A stretch of 64,000 nt of DNA from Clostridium sp. UBA4548 (GTDB lineage Bacteria > Bacillota > Clostridia > Clostridiales > Clostridiaceae), in NCBI RefSeq assembly GCF_002387895.1, contig NZ_DGLI01000048.1, positions 24,116 to 88,115 on the forward strand, in the 5' to 3' direction. Below the pieces are notes generated by a model. The model saw only the letters and a list, made by a program, of their open reading frames with translations, had not been told where the DNA came from and did not search any database. Both the position numbers and the translations under genes were made by a program. The stretch's first letter is position 1. Every line of letters begins with the position of its first letter. Below are positions 33,689-42,256 of this stretch, piece by piece.

Positions 33689-33748
33689 ATGGAATACAAA
33701 TTTATTGTGGAAATATTTGAAGAGGGAGAGTTTAATTATGATTTTTAA
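33689..33748 (+). CDS. 19-codon leader ORF overlapping the NUDIX start
   Basis: ATG 33689 follows AAGGAGGG by 4 nt, one of the best SD sequences in the window, and encodes MEYKFIVEIFEEGEFNYDF before TAA. It overlaps the NUDIX start (33738) by 11 nt. It may be a translational-coupling leader or the remnant of an upstream gene. No known peptide family is recognised. Confidence 0.4.
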   Translation: MEYKFIVEIFEEGEFNYDF

Positions 33749-34253
33749 TTATGAATTAGGGGTTAAAAAAGAACATATGAAAAACAGCAAGGTAAATCAT
33801 AGACAAGCAGTTAGAGGAATTATTTTCAGGGACAACAGAATTTTAATGGTGTATACCAATAAAGGTGATTATAAGTTTCCAGGGGGTGGAGTAAATAAGG
33901 AAGAAACCTTTGAAGCTGCTTTAATGAGAGAAGTTTGTGAGGAAACAGGGTATACAGTAAATAATATACAGGGAAAAATAGGGGCAATGGTTGAGAGAAA
34001 AATTGATGACTTTGATGGAATCTCAATGTTTGAAATGACCTCTCATTATTATTTATGTGAGGTATCTAATACAAAGACAGCTCAAAACTTAGATGATTAT
34101 GAAGCAGATTTAGATTTTCAGCCTATATGGATACTTATTGATGAAGCAATAAAAATAAATGAAGAAATCCTTAAAAAGGATTCTAATGATAGAAACCCTT
34201 GGGTGGATAGAGATACTTTAGTTCTAAAAGAGCTGAGAAAAATAAGGGGTTAG
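33738..34253 (+). CDS. NUDIX hydrolase
   Basis: A 171-residue protein from ATG 33738 (GAGGGAGAG SD). NUDIX box GGGVNKEETFEAALMREVCEETGY is intact. The domain starts around residue 25 (RQAVRGIIFRDNRILMV). The preceding leader ORF with a strong SD may couple its translation. A GNAT gene follows 17 nt later. Confidence 0.88.
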   Translation: MIFNYELGVKKEHMKNSKVNHRQAVRGIIFRDNRILMVYTNKGDYKFPGGGVNKEETFEAALMREVCEETGYTVNNIQGKIGAMVERKIDDFDGISMFEMTSHYYLCEVSNTKTAQNLDDYEADLDFQPIWILIDEAIKINEEILKKDSNDRNPWVDRDTLVLKELRKIRG

Positions 34254-34270
34254 AAAGAAGAGGGTAGATT

Positions 34271-35095
34271 ATGAGGAAAATAAATCAATTAACCAATGAA
34301 ATAAAACAGAGTATATTAGATTATCTATACAAAGATGAAATGTATAACTCAATATTAATAGAACTAATTGAAAATAACTTTGAAAACTTAGGAGAGCTAT
34401 TTATAAGTGATGATAGTAAAGAAATAACAGGTATTCTTCATATAAAAAATGATGGAAATTCTGATTTCACAAGCTTTCATTATAGTACAGAACAGGCATT
34501 AAAAGCAATTGCAGAGGAAATTAAAGGTCTAAACTATAAAAAAATACTACTTGCAGGGACACTTGAGAAAGTTACTGACCTGCTTTCTCTTCTAGGCGAT
34601 AAAAGAAAGCCAGAAGAAAATGTGTTTTATAAATTAAATCCTGAAAAATACAAAGAGATTTCTAAAAATTACAGAACTAAAATCAGACTGGCAGCATTAA
34701 ACAAAGAAGATATAGAAAAGGTTAAAAAGTTTACAGCGGCTTTTTTAGAGGCGAAAACAGAAGAGGAAGTTAGAAGTATTACTGATGATGATAAAATACT
34801 GCCCAAAATGAAATCAGGTGTTTACCTATTAGAATGTGAAGGTAAAGCCATAGGAATGGCAAGGTTTATAGGAAAAACCAAGAATTATGCAGAAGTTACA
34901 AGTGTTTATATAGAGGAGAGTTATAGAAATAGAGGTTTTGGCAAGGAATTAATTGGCCATATGAGCCACATTGCTCTTAAAGAAAATAAAATACCAGTAT
35001 TAGAGGCGTGGCAGACAAATATGGCAGCTAGAAAAACCTATGAAGCCATGGGCTTTGAAGAAAAAGGAAAATATGCCTTTGAGTTTCTTACTTAG
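34271..35095 (+). CDS. GNAT-family acetyltransferase
   Basis: A 274-residue protein. The C-terminal GNAT domain carries motif A (EVTSVYIEESYRNRGFGKELIGHM) and the usual EAWQTNMAARKTYEAMGFEEKGKY end. The N-terminal 120 residues look like a second, degenerate GNAT lobe (LGELFISDDSKEITGILHIKND). The acceptor substrate is unknown. SD AGAGGG. It lies just behind a NUDIX gene, as is frequent in clostridial clusters of housecleaning genes. Confidence 0.82.
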   Translation: MRKINQLTNEIKQSILDYLYKDEMYNSILIELIENNFENLGELFISDDSKEITGILHIKNDGNSDFTSFHYSTEQALKAIAEEIKGLNYKKILLAGTLEKVTDLLSLLGDKRKPEENVFYKLNPEKYKEISKNYRTKIRLAALNKEDIEKVKKFTAAFLEAKTEEEVRSITDDDKILPKMKSGVYLLECEGKAIGMARFIGKTKNYAEVTSVYIEESYRNRGFGKELIGHMSHIALKENKIPVLEAWQTNMAARKTYEAMGFEEKGKYAFEFLT

Positions 35096-35211
35096 ATGAA
35101 AGTCTTAGCAGTAATTTAATAGTTTACAATGTAATGAAATGCTATTTAATATTGCCTTAACTTAAAGAGAGAGCAAATAAGATATATTTTAAATGCATCA
35201 GGGGGATACCA

Positions 35212-35700
35212 ATGAAAAATAATATAATAAGATTACACAATTACCTTAAAGGATTAACACCAGTTAAATTTATTATTACTGTCCTCATTATGAAAGTTTT
35301 ATTTAATTTACTCATGACGCCAATAGGTATTTTATATACTACAAATATTGGAGCAGTAGGTGGACCAATTGAGAATAGTGTGCTAAATTTGGAGATGTTT
35401 ATAATCGCAGTGATTATAGCTCCTATTATTGAAAGTTTTATTTTTCAATTAGGAATTATAAGAATTCTTCAGGATTTACTAAAAGTAAAAAACAAAAAAT
35501 TGTTAATATTAATATCAGCAATTATTTTTGCAGCCCAACACTGGTATAGTCCATTTTATATATTGCTAATGATTTTCCCAGGAATAATTTATGCATATAC
35601 ATTTCTTATCTATGATGATAAGAAGTATCATCCATATTTAATGATAGTTGTAATACATGCTTTAAATAATTTAGTTACGCTTTCATTGAGCTTAATTTAA
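35212..35700 (+). CDS. CPBP-family membrane protein, degenerate first motif
   Basis: A 162-residue polytopic protein. The region IIAPIIESFIFQLGIIRIL stands where the CPBP family has EExxxR; here the second Glu is Ser and the Arg position is Gln. The later motifs FAAQHWY and IHALNNLV are present. Proteolytic activity is therefore doubtful. SD GGGGG at 35201-35205. Confidence 0.7.
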   Translation: MKNNIIRLHNYLKGLTPVKFIITVLIMKVLFNLLMTPIGILYTTNIGAVGGPIENSVLNLEMFIIAVIIAPIIESFIFQLGIIRILQDLLKVKNKKLLILISAIIFAAQHWYSPFYILLMIFPGIIYAYTFLIYDDKKYHPYLMIVVIHALNNLVTLSLSLI

Positions 35701-35746
35701 GTTTTAACTCTGTGAAAAATTAAATAAATTGAATAGAGGGAAAAAG

Positions 35747-36217
35747 ATGATTAATTTTAAAACTGAAAAAGGGATTTTTAACTTTAGAACTGCAGGAATT
35801 TTATTTCATGATAATAAAGTACTCATTCATCGTAGAATAAATGACGATTTTTATGCATTACCTGGAGGAAGAGTAGAAATCCTTGAAGATACTGAAACTA
35901 CTATTATAAGAGAAATGGAAGAAGAGTTAGGAGTTTATGTTAAAATCGAGAGATTACTATGGGTATGTCAAAGCTTTTTTGGCAGCGATGATAGCAAATA
36001 CCATGAAATTTGTTTTTATTATCTAATTAATTGTGAAGATAAAGAATTAATTACTAAAGAAGATGTATTTTTAGTATCAGAAAATGATAAAACCTTTGAA
36101 TTTAAGTGGGTTCCAATAGATGAAATTGAAAAAGAACCTTTTTATCCTACTTTTATAAAAAACAGATTAGGGAATTTACCTACTACTATTGAAAGCATTA
36201 TAGACTTCGAAGAATAA
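35747..36217 (+). CDS. NUDIX hydrolase
   Basis: A 156-residue protein from ATG 35747 (GAGGG SD). NUDIX box GGRVEILEDTETTIIREMEEELGV is intact, with the conserved LIHRRINDDFYALPGG entry. Probably a nucleotide-derivative hydrolase. It lies 46 nt after the CPBP gene in the same direction. Confidence 0.88.
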   Translation: MINFKTEKGIFNFRTAGILFHDNKVLIHRRINDDFYALPGGRVEILEDTETTIIREMEEELGVYVKIERLLWVCQSFFGSDDSKYHEICFYYLINCEDKELITKEDVFLVSENDKTFEFKWVPIDEIEKEPFYPTFIKNRLGNLPTTIESIIDFEE

Positions 36218-36313
36218 AAGAGTGATTATGAAATAAATTTAAGATTATTGGAACTTAAGAGGGATCATGATTATTATTTTATAAAGCAAGTGAATTTTAT
36301 AAAGATGATATAA

Positions 36314-36355
36314 AAAGGCTGCCTCGTAGTGCATAGCTCTGCATTATGAGGCAAC
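36314..36355 (-). terminator. Terminator of the minus-strand alpha/beta hydrolase
   Basis: TGCCTCGTAGTGCA and TGCATTATGAGGCA form a 14-bp stem with a GT wobble and one mismatch. On the minus strand the hairpin runs into CCTTTTTATAT, a clear T-tract. Confidence 0.8.
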
Positions 36356-36365
36356 TGTTCAATTA

Positions 36366-36415
36366 TAGGAACCAAAGTCTCCACTTAACTTATATAGTAT
36401 ATTTACCTTGATTTT
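36366..36415 (-). repeat. R2 hairpin repeat, eroded copy 5
   Basis: GGAACCAAAGTCTCCACTTAACTTAT followed by TA-rich sequence and CCTTGATTTT aligns in minus orientation with copy 3 (GAACCAAAGTCAAGACTTAACTTAT). The second arm is degraded. Confidence 0.45.
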
Positions 36416-36512
36416 ATTAAAGATTTATAATTGCTTAGCAGGTTGGAATGCTTTTAAATTACCATCCCTAGTCATAACAGCAATAACTATAGAAATAGCT
36501 AAATTAAATGGA

Positions 36513-37430
36513 CTATTTAATATTAACTTGATTGATTACTTCAAGAACTTTCTCTACTATTATTTCAGGGCAATATTGATGGATATTATGACCTGCACCA
36601 TTGACTAAAGTAAATTCTCCCTTAGAGCTATAGGATGCTTTAGATTTATTTAATTCCTGTAATAAGTTTTCAAAAGTTATAGCTTCACTTTCTATTATTC
36701 CAGCATTAATTAAGTTATTTATTTCAGGGGTTCCATCTCTTCCTAAAACCTTCAACGGAATATCTAAGCCCATAGAACCTAAAGTTTCTACTTCTTTTCC
36801 ACTTTCAATCATATTTTCAAGTTCTGAGGCCGTTGCTTTGTACAAATCAGGTTTAATTATAAAGTTTTTTATTTTATCTTGTATGCACACTGGAAAGTTA
36901 AGTTGCCAAGGTGATAATTTAGGATTAACTTCTTCAATGAGCTGTTCATTACTCATACTTCCTATATGTCTCATTCTTTCTAAAGCCCTAGCTGTAGGGT
37001 AGGTAGACTGAATAGAAGGCAGAGATCTTTTTAGTTCTTCTACTTTGTACATTTCAATTGGACTTGAATCAACTAAAACTAAGCCAGAGACATAATTAGG
37101 AAATAGTTTAGTAAAATGTAAAGCACATATACCACCAAAAGAATGACCCACTAATATTATAGGTTCAGTTATATTTTCTTTTTCTAACAGGAGCTTTAAA
37201 TTTTTAGAAATTCTTAAGCTTGTACACTTATTAGTTGTTAAAGCACTGTTACCATAACCTTCTCTATGGTACAAAATAACTCTTGCAACTTTTGAGATTT
37301 CATTAGCAATATTATTCCATTCATAAAAAGAGCAACCCATTCCAGTTTCCAAGACTACCACAGGACCATAATTTCCTAAAGTGCATAGCTCTATGCTTGT
37401 AGTTTCAATATTTATAATTTTTGTATTCAT
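36513..37430 (-). CDS. Alpha/beta-fold hydrolase
   Basis: A 305-residue protein. The nucleophile elbow is GHSFGG, the oxyanion region ETGMGCSFYEW, the acid probably in LKVLGRDGT, and the catalytic His in NGAGHNIH near the C-terminus. The substrate is unknown; ester or amide hydrolysis is possible. It is alone on the minus strand, and its upstream region (37431-37500) is AT-rich without a clear SD of canonical strength. Confidence 0.82.
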   Translation of the reverse strand: MNTKIINIETTSIELCTLGNYGPVVVLETGMGCSFYEWNNIANEISKVARVILYHREGYGNSALTTNKCTSLRISKNLKLLLEKENITEPIILVGHSFGGICALHFTKLFPNYVSGLVLVDSSPIEMYKVEELKRSLPSIQSTYPTARALERMRHIGSMSNEQLIEEVNPKLSPWQLNFPVCIQDKIKNFIIKPDLYKATASELENMIESGKEVETLGSMGLDIPLKVLGRDGTPEINNLINAGIIESEAITFENLLQELNKSKASYSSKGEFTLVNGAGHNIHQYCPEIIVEKVLEVINQVNIK

Positions 37431-37601
37431 AACACATCTTTAGGTCAAATATTAAGTATATTTAACCTAAATACTCACCTCTTCCCCTTATACCTGTACT
37501 CAAATTTATATAAAAAATTTTAAACTTATGGATATATAATATCATGAAATGCAAATAATTCACACAATTGTGTATAATCTGATAAATAATCAGTGGGTTT
37601 A

Positions 37602-37630
37602 TAGTTATCTGTAAGAATATAACTTATAAT
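37602..37630 (+). promoter_or_regulatory. Recurring promoter block, copy 1
   Basis: TAGTTA, a 17-nt spacer containing CTGTAAGAATATAACT, and TATAAT 89 nt before the histidine phosphatase ATG. The spacer is conserved with the blocks at 42130, 47416 and 52596. Confidence 0.55.
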
Positions 37631-37718
37631 ATAATAAAAGGATATGGTTGGAAGTTAAAGTTTCAAAGTTAACAGGTAAAAAGACTATAAGGAAAATGTA
37701 TAAATTGGGGGTAGTATT

Positions 37719-38279
37719 ATGACAAAACTTATACTAATAAGGCATGGGGAGCCGGACTACAGTGATGTAACAGAAAGAAGTTTTAAAGGGCATGGAATAG
37801 ATCTAGGACACCTTACACCAGCAGGCATAGAACAAGCAAAGGCTGTGGCAAAAGATGAAAGGTTAATAGGGGCAAGTATTATTGTGTCTTCACCTTATAC
37901 AAGAGCTTTGCAGACAGCTGCAATTATATCTAAAGAAACTTCACTGGATATAAGTATTGAACTTGATATCCATGAATGGTTACCAGATTTAACTTATAAT
38001 TACGTTGATGATGAAATAGTTAAACAGGCTGCAAGAGAATGTACTCTTTGTAAGGGAGAGTATGATGAGAAAGATTCGAAAGGCTGGGAAAAGCTTAGTA
38101 CTGTTGCGGACAGATCCTTTAAAGCTTTAGAAAAATATTTAGATTATGACAAGATAATCGTAGTAACTCATGGAGTTGTGATGAGGCAATTTAAATTTCA
38201 ACCCTCAATACCATACTGTGGAATTGTGGAAGTAGAGTTTCATAAGGATTACAAATGGAGTGGATGGGTTGAGAATTAG
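37719..38279 (+). CDS. Histidine phosphatase-family protein
   Basis: A 186-residue phosphoglycerate-mutase-like phosphatase: LIRHGEPDYSD at the start, SSPYTRALQTA, and IVVTHGVVM near the end. The central WLPDLTY segment is an unusual helical insert. The substrate is unknown. SD GGGGG before ATG 37719. It is followed by a TIM-barrel gene 37 nt downstream. Confidence 0.85.
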   Translation: MTKLILIRHGEPDYSDVTERSFKGHGIDLGHLTPAGIEQAKAVAKDERLIGASIIVSSPYTRALQTAAIISKETSLDISIELDIHEWLPDLTYNYVDDEIVKQAARECTLCKGEYDEKDSKGWEKLSTVADRSFKALEKYLDYDKIIVVTHGVVMRQFKFQPSIPYCGIVEVEFHKDYKWSGWVEN

Positions 38280-38316
38280 TGATAAACTAAATGGAAGTTT
38301 TCGAGGGGGTGATTAG

Positions 38317-39078
38317 GTGAAAGAGGTTTATGTTTCTACTTTAAAAGATGAGTCAGAGAAAATTCTCAAGCTGGCTAAGGAGATGGGGTTAGGGTTTGAA
38401 GTCCAGAGTTTTATTCAGCCATACTCTATAGGTGATTATAATAGAAAACTTGAAACTATAAGGTGTAAGTTAGAACACATACAGCAGGTATCTTTACACG
38501 GACCTTTTGTTGATTTATTTACAGGAAGCAGAGACCCTAAAATAGTTGAAGTAGTGAAAAGTAGATTTTGGGATGCCTACTATACTGCTAGGAGCATTAA
38601 AGCTAAACACTTAATATTTCATGCAGGATATGTACCAAAGGCATTTTTTCCTATACAGTGGCTAGAAACTTCAGCAGAATTTTGGAAGGATTATTTAGAA
38701 AGTATCGACCATGATGTTGAAATACATATTGAAAATGTGTGTGAAGATCAATGGGGGACTATAGCAGAGCTAATAGAAGTAGTTGATAGTCCTAGGTTTT
38801 CTGCCTGTCTTGATATTGGACATGCTAATGTAAATTCATCAGTACCATTAGAACAATGGATTAAAGGGTTAAATAAACATATTAAGTATGTACACTTACA
38901 TAATAATTATGGTATTTCGGATAATCACTATGGTTTGTGTAATGGAGATATTGATATTTTAAAAACTTTAGAATTACTTGAAATATATGCACCAGATGCT
39001 AAGTGGTCATTAGAAACTAAATTAGAAGAAACAGAAGAATCTATATTGTTTTTATCTAAAAATGGGTTTATTGAATAA
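38317..39078 (+). CDS. AP-endonuclease-2-like TIM-barrel protein
   Basis: A 253-residue barrel starting at GTG 38317 after GAGGGGGTGAT. Motifs: SLHGPFVDL, LIFHAGYVP, IHIENVCED, ACLDIGHANV, YVHLHNNYG and WSLETKLEE, giving the full His/Glu/Asp metal set of the xylose-isomerase-like/endonuclease IV fold. It is the best conserved of three such genes in the window. The substrate is unknown. Confidence 0.78.
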   Translation: MKEVYVSTLKDESEKILKLAKEMGLGFEVQSFIQPYSIGDYNRKLETIRCKLEHIQQVSLHGPFVDLFTGSRDPKIVEVVKSRFWDAYYTARSIKAKHLIFHAGYVPKAFFPIQWLETSAEFWKDYLESIDHDVEIHIENVCEDQWGTIAELIEVVDSPRFSACLDIGHANVNSSVPLEQWIKGLNKHIKYVHLHNNYGISDNHYGLCNGDIDILKTLELLEIYAPDAKWSLETKLEETEESILFLSKNGFIE

Positions 39079-39311
39079 CGGCATTCTTACGGGCATTAAC
39101 TTATTAGATAAGGAACTGGATAGAAAAGTAAAAGGTAATATATGGATTTAGGGATTATGTTCTCATACTAGATATGATTTTAGTGTGTTTTTAGAAAAAA
39201 CTGTTTTAAAGCATTTGAAGGTATAGAATTTAGTTAGAAATCAATCAATAGGCGAGAATAAAAACAATTTCTAAAGTTTGATATTTATTAAAAAATCATG
39301 GAGGATAATAT

Positions 39312-40259
39312 ATGAAAGTATTAGTTATGGGAGGAACTGAATTTGTAAGCAGTTCTTTAGCAAAACATCTTATAGATAAAGGGTATACTGTGGACATTTT
39401 CACAAGAGGGATTAAGGAAATTAAATATGAGGGTATTAGAAAACATCTAAAAGGGGATAGAAAATTAATTGAAGACTTAGAAAGAAATCTTTTAGGAGAA
39501 AGTTATGACTATGTCTTTGATATTTCAGCCTATGTGAAAGAGGATGTGAAAAAGTTAGTTAAAGTTTTAAAGAGAGATAACTTAAAAAGATATGTATTTT
39601 GCAGCTCAGGAGCAGTATATGTACCCTCAGAAGAAATGATTACTGAAGACTTTACTAGGGGGGAGAACTTTAATTGGGGTAGTTATGGATACGATAAAAA
39701 GGAAGCAGAAGATTACCTCTTTGAAGTGTGCAAAAAAGAAAAGTTTCCGATAACTATATTTAGACCTACTTATATATATGGAGAAGAGAATAATTTATAT
39801 AGAGAAACGTACTTCTTTGATAGGATAAGTGAAGGTTTAGATATTCCTATACCAAGTGGAGATAAAAGAACTCAATTTATTCATATCAGTGACTTAGTTC
39901 AAGTCTTTGAAAGCGCTGTAAAAGCAGAAAAATCTATAGGACAAGCATACAATGTAACTCACCCCGAAATTGTAACTTGGAATTACTTGGTAAAAACCGC
40001 TATGGGAATAGTGAACAGGAAGGTTAATACTATAGAAGTTGATGAGGAAAAAGAAAATATAAATACAAGAGAGTATTTTCCTTTTAGAAATGTTACCTAT
40101 TTGCTAGCTACAAAAAAGGCAGAAGACCATGGACTATATGTGCCAAAACTTTCTCTGTCTGAAGGGATGGTGCTGGCTTATAATTACTACAGCAAAAACA
40201 AGTCAATATTAAAAGATATAAGAATGGATAAAATTGAATTAGTATTAAGAAAAAAATAA
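39312..40259 (+). CDS. NAD-dependent epimerase/dehydratase family protein
   Basis: A 315-residue short-chain dehydrogenase-type protein. The nucleotide-binding glycine motif is degenerate (GGTEFVSSSLAKHL), the active-site Tyr/Lys are in SYGYDKKEAEDY, with SSGAVY before them and FRPTYIYGEENN behind. It acts on a nucleotide sugar or related substrate. SD GGAGG. The 233 bp before it hold nothing recognised. Confidence 0.82.
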   Translation: MKVLVMGGTEFVSSSLAKHLIDKGYTVDIFTRGIKEIKYEGIRKHLKGDRKLIEDLERNLLGESYDYVFDISAYVKEDVKKLVKVLKRDNLKRYVFCSSGAVYVPSEEMITEDFTRGENFNWGSYGYDKKEAEDYLFEVCKKEKFPITIFRPTYIYGEENNLYRETYFFDRISEGLDIPIPSGDKRTQFIHISDLVQVFESAVKAEKSIGQAYNVTHPEIVTWNYLVKTAMGIVNRKVNTIEVDEEKENINTREYFPFRNVTYLLATKKAEDHGLYVPKLSLSEGMVLAYNYYSKNKSILKDIRMDKIELVLRKK

Positions 40260-40491
40260 TTTTAGAGCTATCTTTGCTTATGATTGAAGATAATAAGTCT
40301 TCATTTTATTAGCAAGGGTAGTTTTTATTTTGGAACTGCACTTCTCTTAGAAAATTGGATATTTGTTTTCAAAAGGGGACTCTTGTGTTACAAATGGGAA
40401 TTTCGTGTTACAATTCACCCCAATTTTAACCTTTGGAAAAGATAATTTAATGTTATAGATATATTTTTTAATGATAAACGATAAAAAATGC

Positions 40492-40520
40492 TTGAAATAC
40501 ATTAAATACCATGCTATGAT
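40492..40520 (+). promoter_or_regulatory. SigA-type promoter of the DUF2975/XRE pair
   Basis: TTGAAA (40492-40497), 17-nt spacer, TATGAT (40515-40520), about 30 nt before the ATG at 40552. Upstream, the string TGTGTTACAA/CGTGTTACAA is repeated directly at about 40384 and 40404, of unknown meaning. Confidence 0.65.
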
Positions 40521-40551
40521 AAATATATGGTAAATAAAGGAGGTTGATTTT

Positions 40552-41049
40552 ATGAGTCAAAACAGTATCAAAATTAAAAAAATTAGTAAGGCAATGCTAA
40601 TGTTTGTCAGAGTGCTGACTTTAGTACTTGTAACTTTAGCAGTATATTTTACTGTTAAAAGCTTCTCTATTAATTATGATAATGGGTTATTTAGAGAATT
40701 TACTGCACTTCTTGTGTCTTCCATGGATGCATTGCTTATTATTGCTATTTTAGCAGTGGTATGCAACTTGTTAAAATCTATAGAGAAGGACTACACACCT
40801 TTTAATATCAGTAATGTTAAAAAGTTAAAAGTTTTATCTGCTCTTCTTCTTGCATTTGAACCAGTACATTTGATTTCAACAAAAGTTGTTCAATCAATAC
40901 GTCCGCTAATTTTAGAAGGTGGAACAAGGGTTACTTCATTCACATCTTTTGGTGGTGTATTCTTTGCAGTAGGACTGGTTGTATTCTGTATTGCTTTAAT
41001 ATTTGAATACGGTATAGAACTTCAAAAGCAATCAGATGAAACCCTTTAA
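40552..41049 (+). CDS. DUF2975 membrane protein
   Basis: A 165-residue protein with four predicted membrane segments and short loops (SIEKDYTPFNISNVKKLKVLS in the middle loop is typical of DUF2975). The paired downstream XRE gene (12-nt gap) is a standing partnership in Firmicutes, where the HTH protein probably regulates the pair. The cellular role is unknown. SD GGAGG. Confidence 0.8.
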   Translation: MSQNSIKIKKISKAMLMFVRVLTLVLVTLAVYFTVKSFSINYDNGLFREFTALLVSSMDALLIIAILAVVCNLLKSIEKDYTPFNISNVKKLKVLSALLLAFEPVHLISTKVVQSIRPLILEGGTRVTSFTSFGGVFFAVGLVVFCIALIFEYGIELQKQSDETL

Positions 41050-41061
41050 GGAGGATATGAT

Positions 41062-41277
41062 ATGGCTATTATTTTAAGACTTGACCGAATGATGGCACAC
41101 CGTAAAATGTCATTAAATGAATTAGCTGAAAAAGTTGGAATTTCTAACGTTAATCTTTCGAATATTAAAACAGGAAAAGTAAGTGCAATACGATTTTCCA
41201 CTCTTAATGCCATTTGTAGAATACTAGATTGCCAGCCAGGAGATATTTTAGAGTATAACCCTGATACTGAGGATTAA
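41062..41277 (+). CDS. Small XRE regulator (YozG-like)
   Basis: A 71-residue helix-turn-helix protein (LDRMMAHRKMSLNELAEKVGISNVNLSNIKTGK...LDCQPGDILEYNP), nearly all HTH. SD AAGGAGGATATGAT lies across the end of the membrane-protein gene. It is the partner of the DUF2975 protein and probably autoregulates the pair. Confidence 0.85.
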   Translation: MAIILRLDRMMAHRKMSLNELAEKVGISNVNLSNIKTGKVSAIRFSTLNAICRILDCQPGDILEYNPDTED

Positions 41278-41473
41278 ATTGTTAAATCCGTATCTATAGT
41301 TACCGAATTTTTTAAAAGTATATTTTATAATTAGATTAACTTAAAGATAAATGAAATTTTAAAAAAGTAATTTATTTTCAGATTTACCTATAAGGCAGGT
41401 TAGTCTAAGAATATTTTGCTAATTTAAATGGAAAATATAAATAAAGAGTATTTAGATAAAAGGAGATGTAACT

Positions 41474-42031
41474 ATGAACGGAATTAATTTAATGGTTGAA
41501 GAACATAAATATATTAAAAGGATGCTTTTGGTATTAAGAAAAGCAAGCTATGGAATTTTAAAAAGGGCAGAAGTTAATTTTGAGGATTTCGAAAAGATGA
41601 TTGACTTTGTTAGAAGTTATGCAGACAATCATCACCATGGAAAAGAGGAAAAAATTCTTTTCAATCGAATGGTAACCGAAATTGGAGGTCCTGCTGAAAA
41701 ATTAGTTAACTTAGGAATGCTGGTAGAGCATGATTTAGGAAGACTTCATATGAAAGAACTAGAAGAAGCATTAGAAAGAGTAAGAGCTGGAGATGATGAA
41801 AGTAAGGTGGATGTAATTGCAAATGCAGTTTCTTACACTCATTTATTAACAAGGCACATAGACAAAGAAGACAGCACAGTTTACACTTTTGCTAATAGAA
41901 AACTAAGTGGAGAAACATTAAGCACTATTGATATTGAATGTGAAGCCTTTGAAAAAGAAATGGAAGAAAAGAATATTCAACAAAAATATATAAATATATT
42001 AGAAGAATTAGAAAAAAAATACGTACTATAA
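41474..42031 (+). CDS. Hemerythrin-domain protein
   Basis: A 185-residue four-helix protein with the di-iron ligand set: His in MVEEHKYIK, His-His-x-x-x-Glu in NHHHGKEEK, His in LVEHDLG, and His-x-x-x-Asp in TRHIDKEDS. It binds O2 or senses oxidants and may protect an anaerobe or report iron and redox state. SD AGGAG. Single gene closed by a hairpin. Confidence 0.88.
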   Translation: MNGINLMVEEHKYIKRMLLVLRKASYGILKRAEVNFEDFEKMIDFVRSYADNHHHGKEEKILFNRMVTEIGGPAEKLVNLGMLVEHDLGRLHMKELEEALERVRAGDDESKVDVIANAVSYTHLLTRHIDKEDSTVYTFANRKLSGETLSTIDIECEAFEKEMEEKNIQQKYINILEELEKKYVL

Positions 42032-42086
42032 TTTAGGCATTTTCAAAAAAATAATCCTTTGTGATTAAATTTAAAAATTCCTAAAG

Positions 42087-42129
42087 TAAAATAAGTTCAT
42101 TCACTATTAAGTGGATGAACTTATTTTTG
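42087..42129 (+). terminator. Terminator after the hemerythrin gene
   Basis: AAATAAGTTCAT-T-CAC and GTG-G-ATGAACTTATTT pair around TATTAA, followed by TTTTTG. The last Ts lie beside the promoter block of the next gene. Confidence 0.85.
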
Positions 42130-42158
42130 TGGTTAAATGTAAAAGAATAACTTATAAT
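42130..42158 (+). promoter_or_regulatory. Recurring promoter block, copy 2
   Basis: TGGTTA, 17-nt spacer with AATGTAAAAGAATAACT, TATAAT (42153-42158), 99 nt before the lipoprotein ATG. Confidence 0.55.
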
Positions 42159-42256
42159 ATAATTAGAGGGAAGATATTAAATAGGGAATAATTTAATATT
42201 CACTTATAATAGTTAAAGCGCATATATAGGTATTAATAAAAGGAAAGGGGTCTAAT

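Noticed and set aside
36408..36608. 66-codon plus-strand ORF
   Set aside because: It overlaps the 3' end of the alpha/beta hydrolase on the other strand, has no SD, and reads as AT-rich noise.
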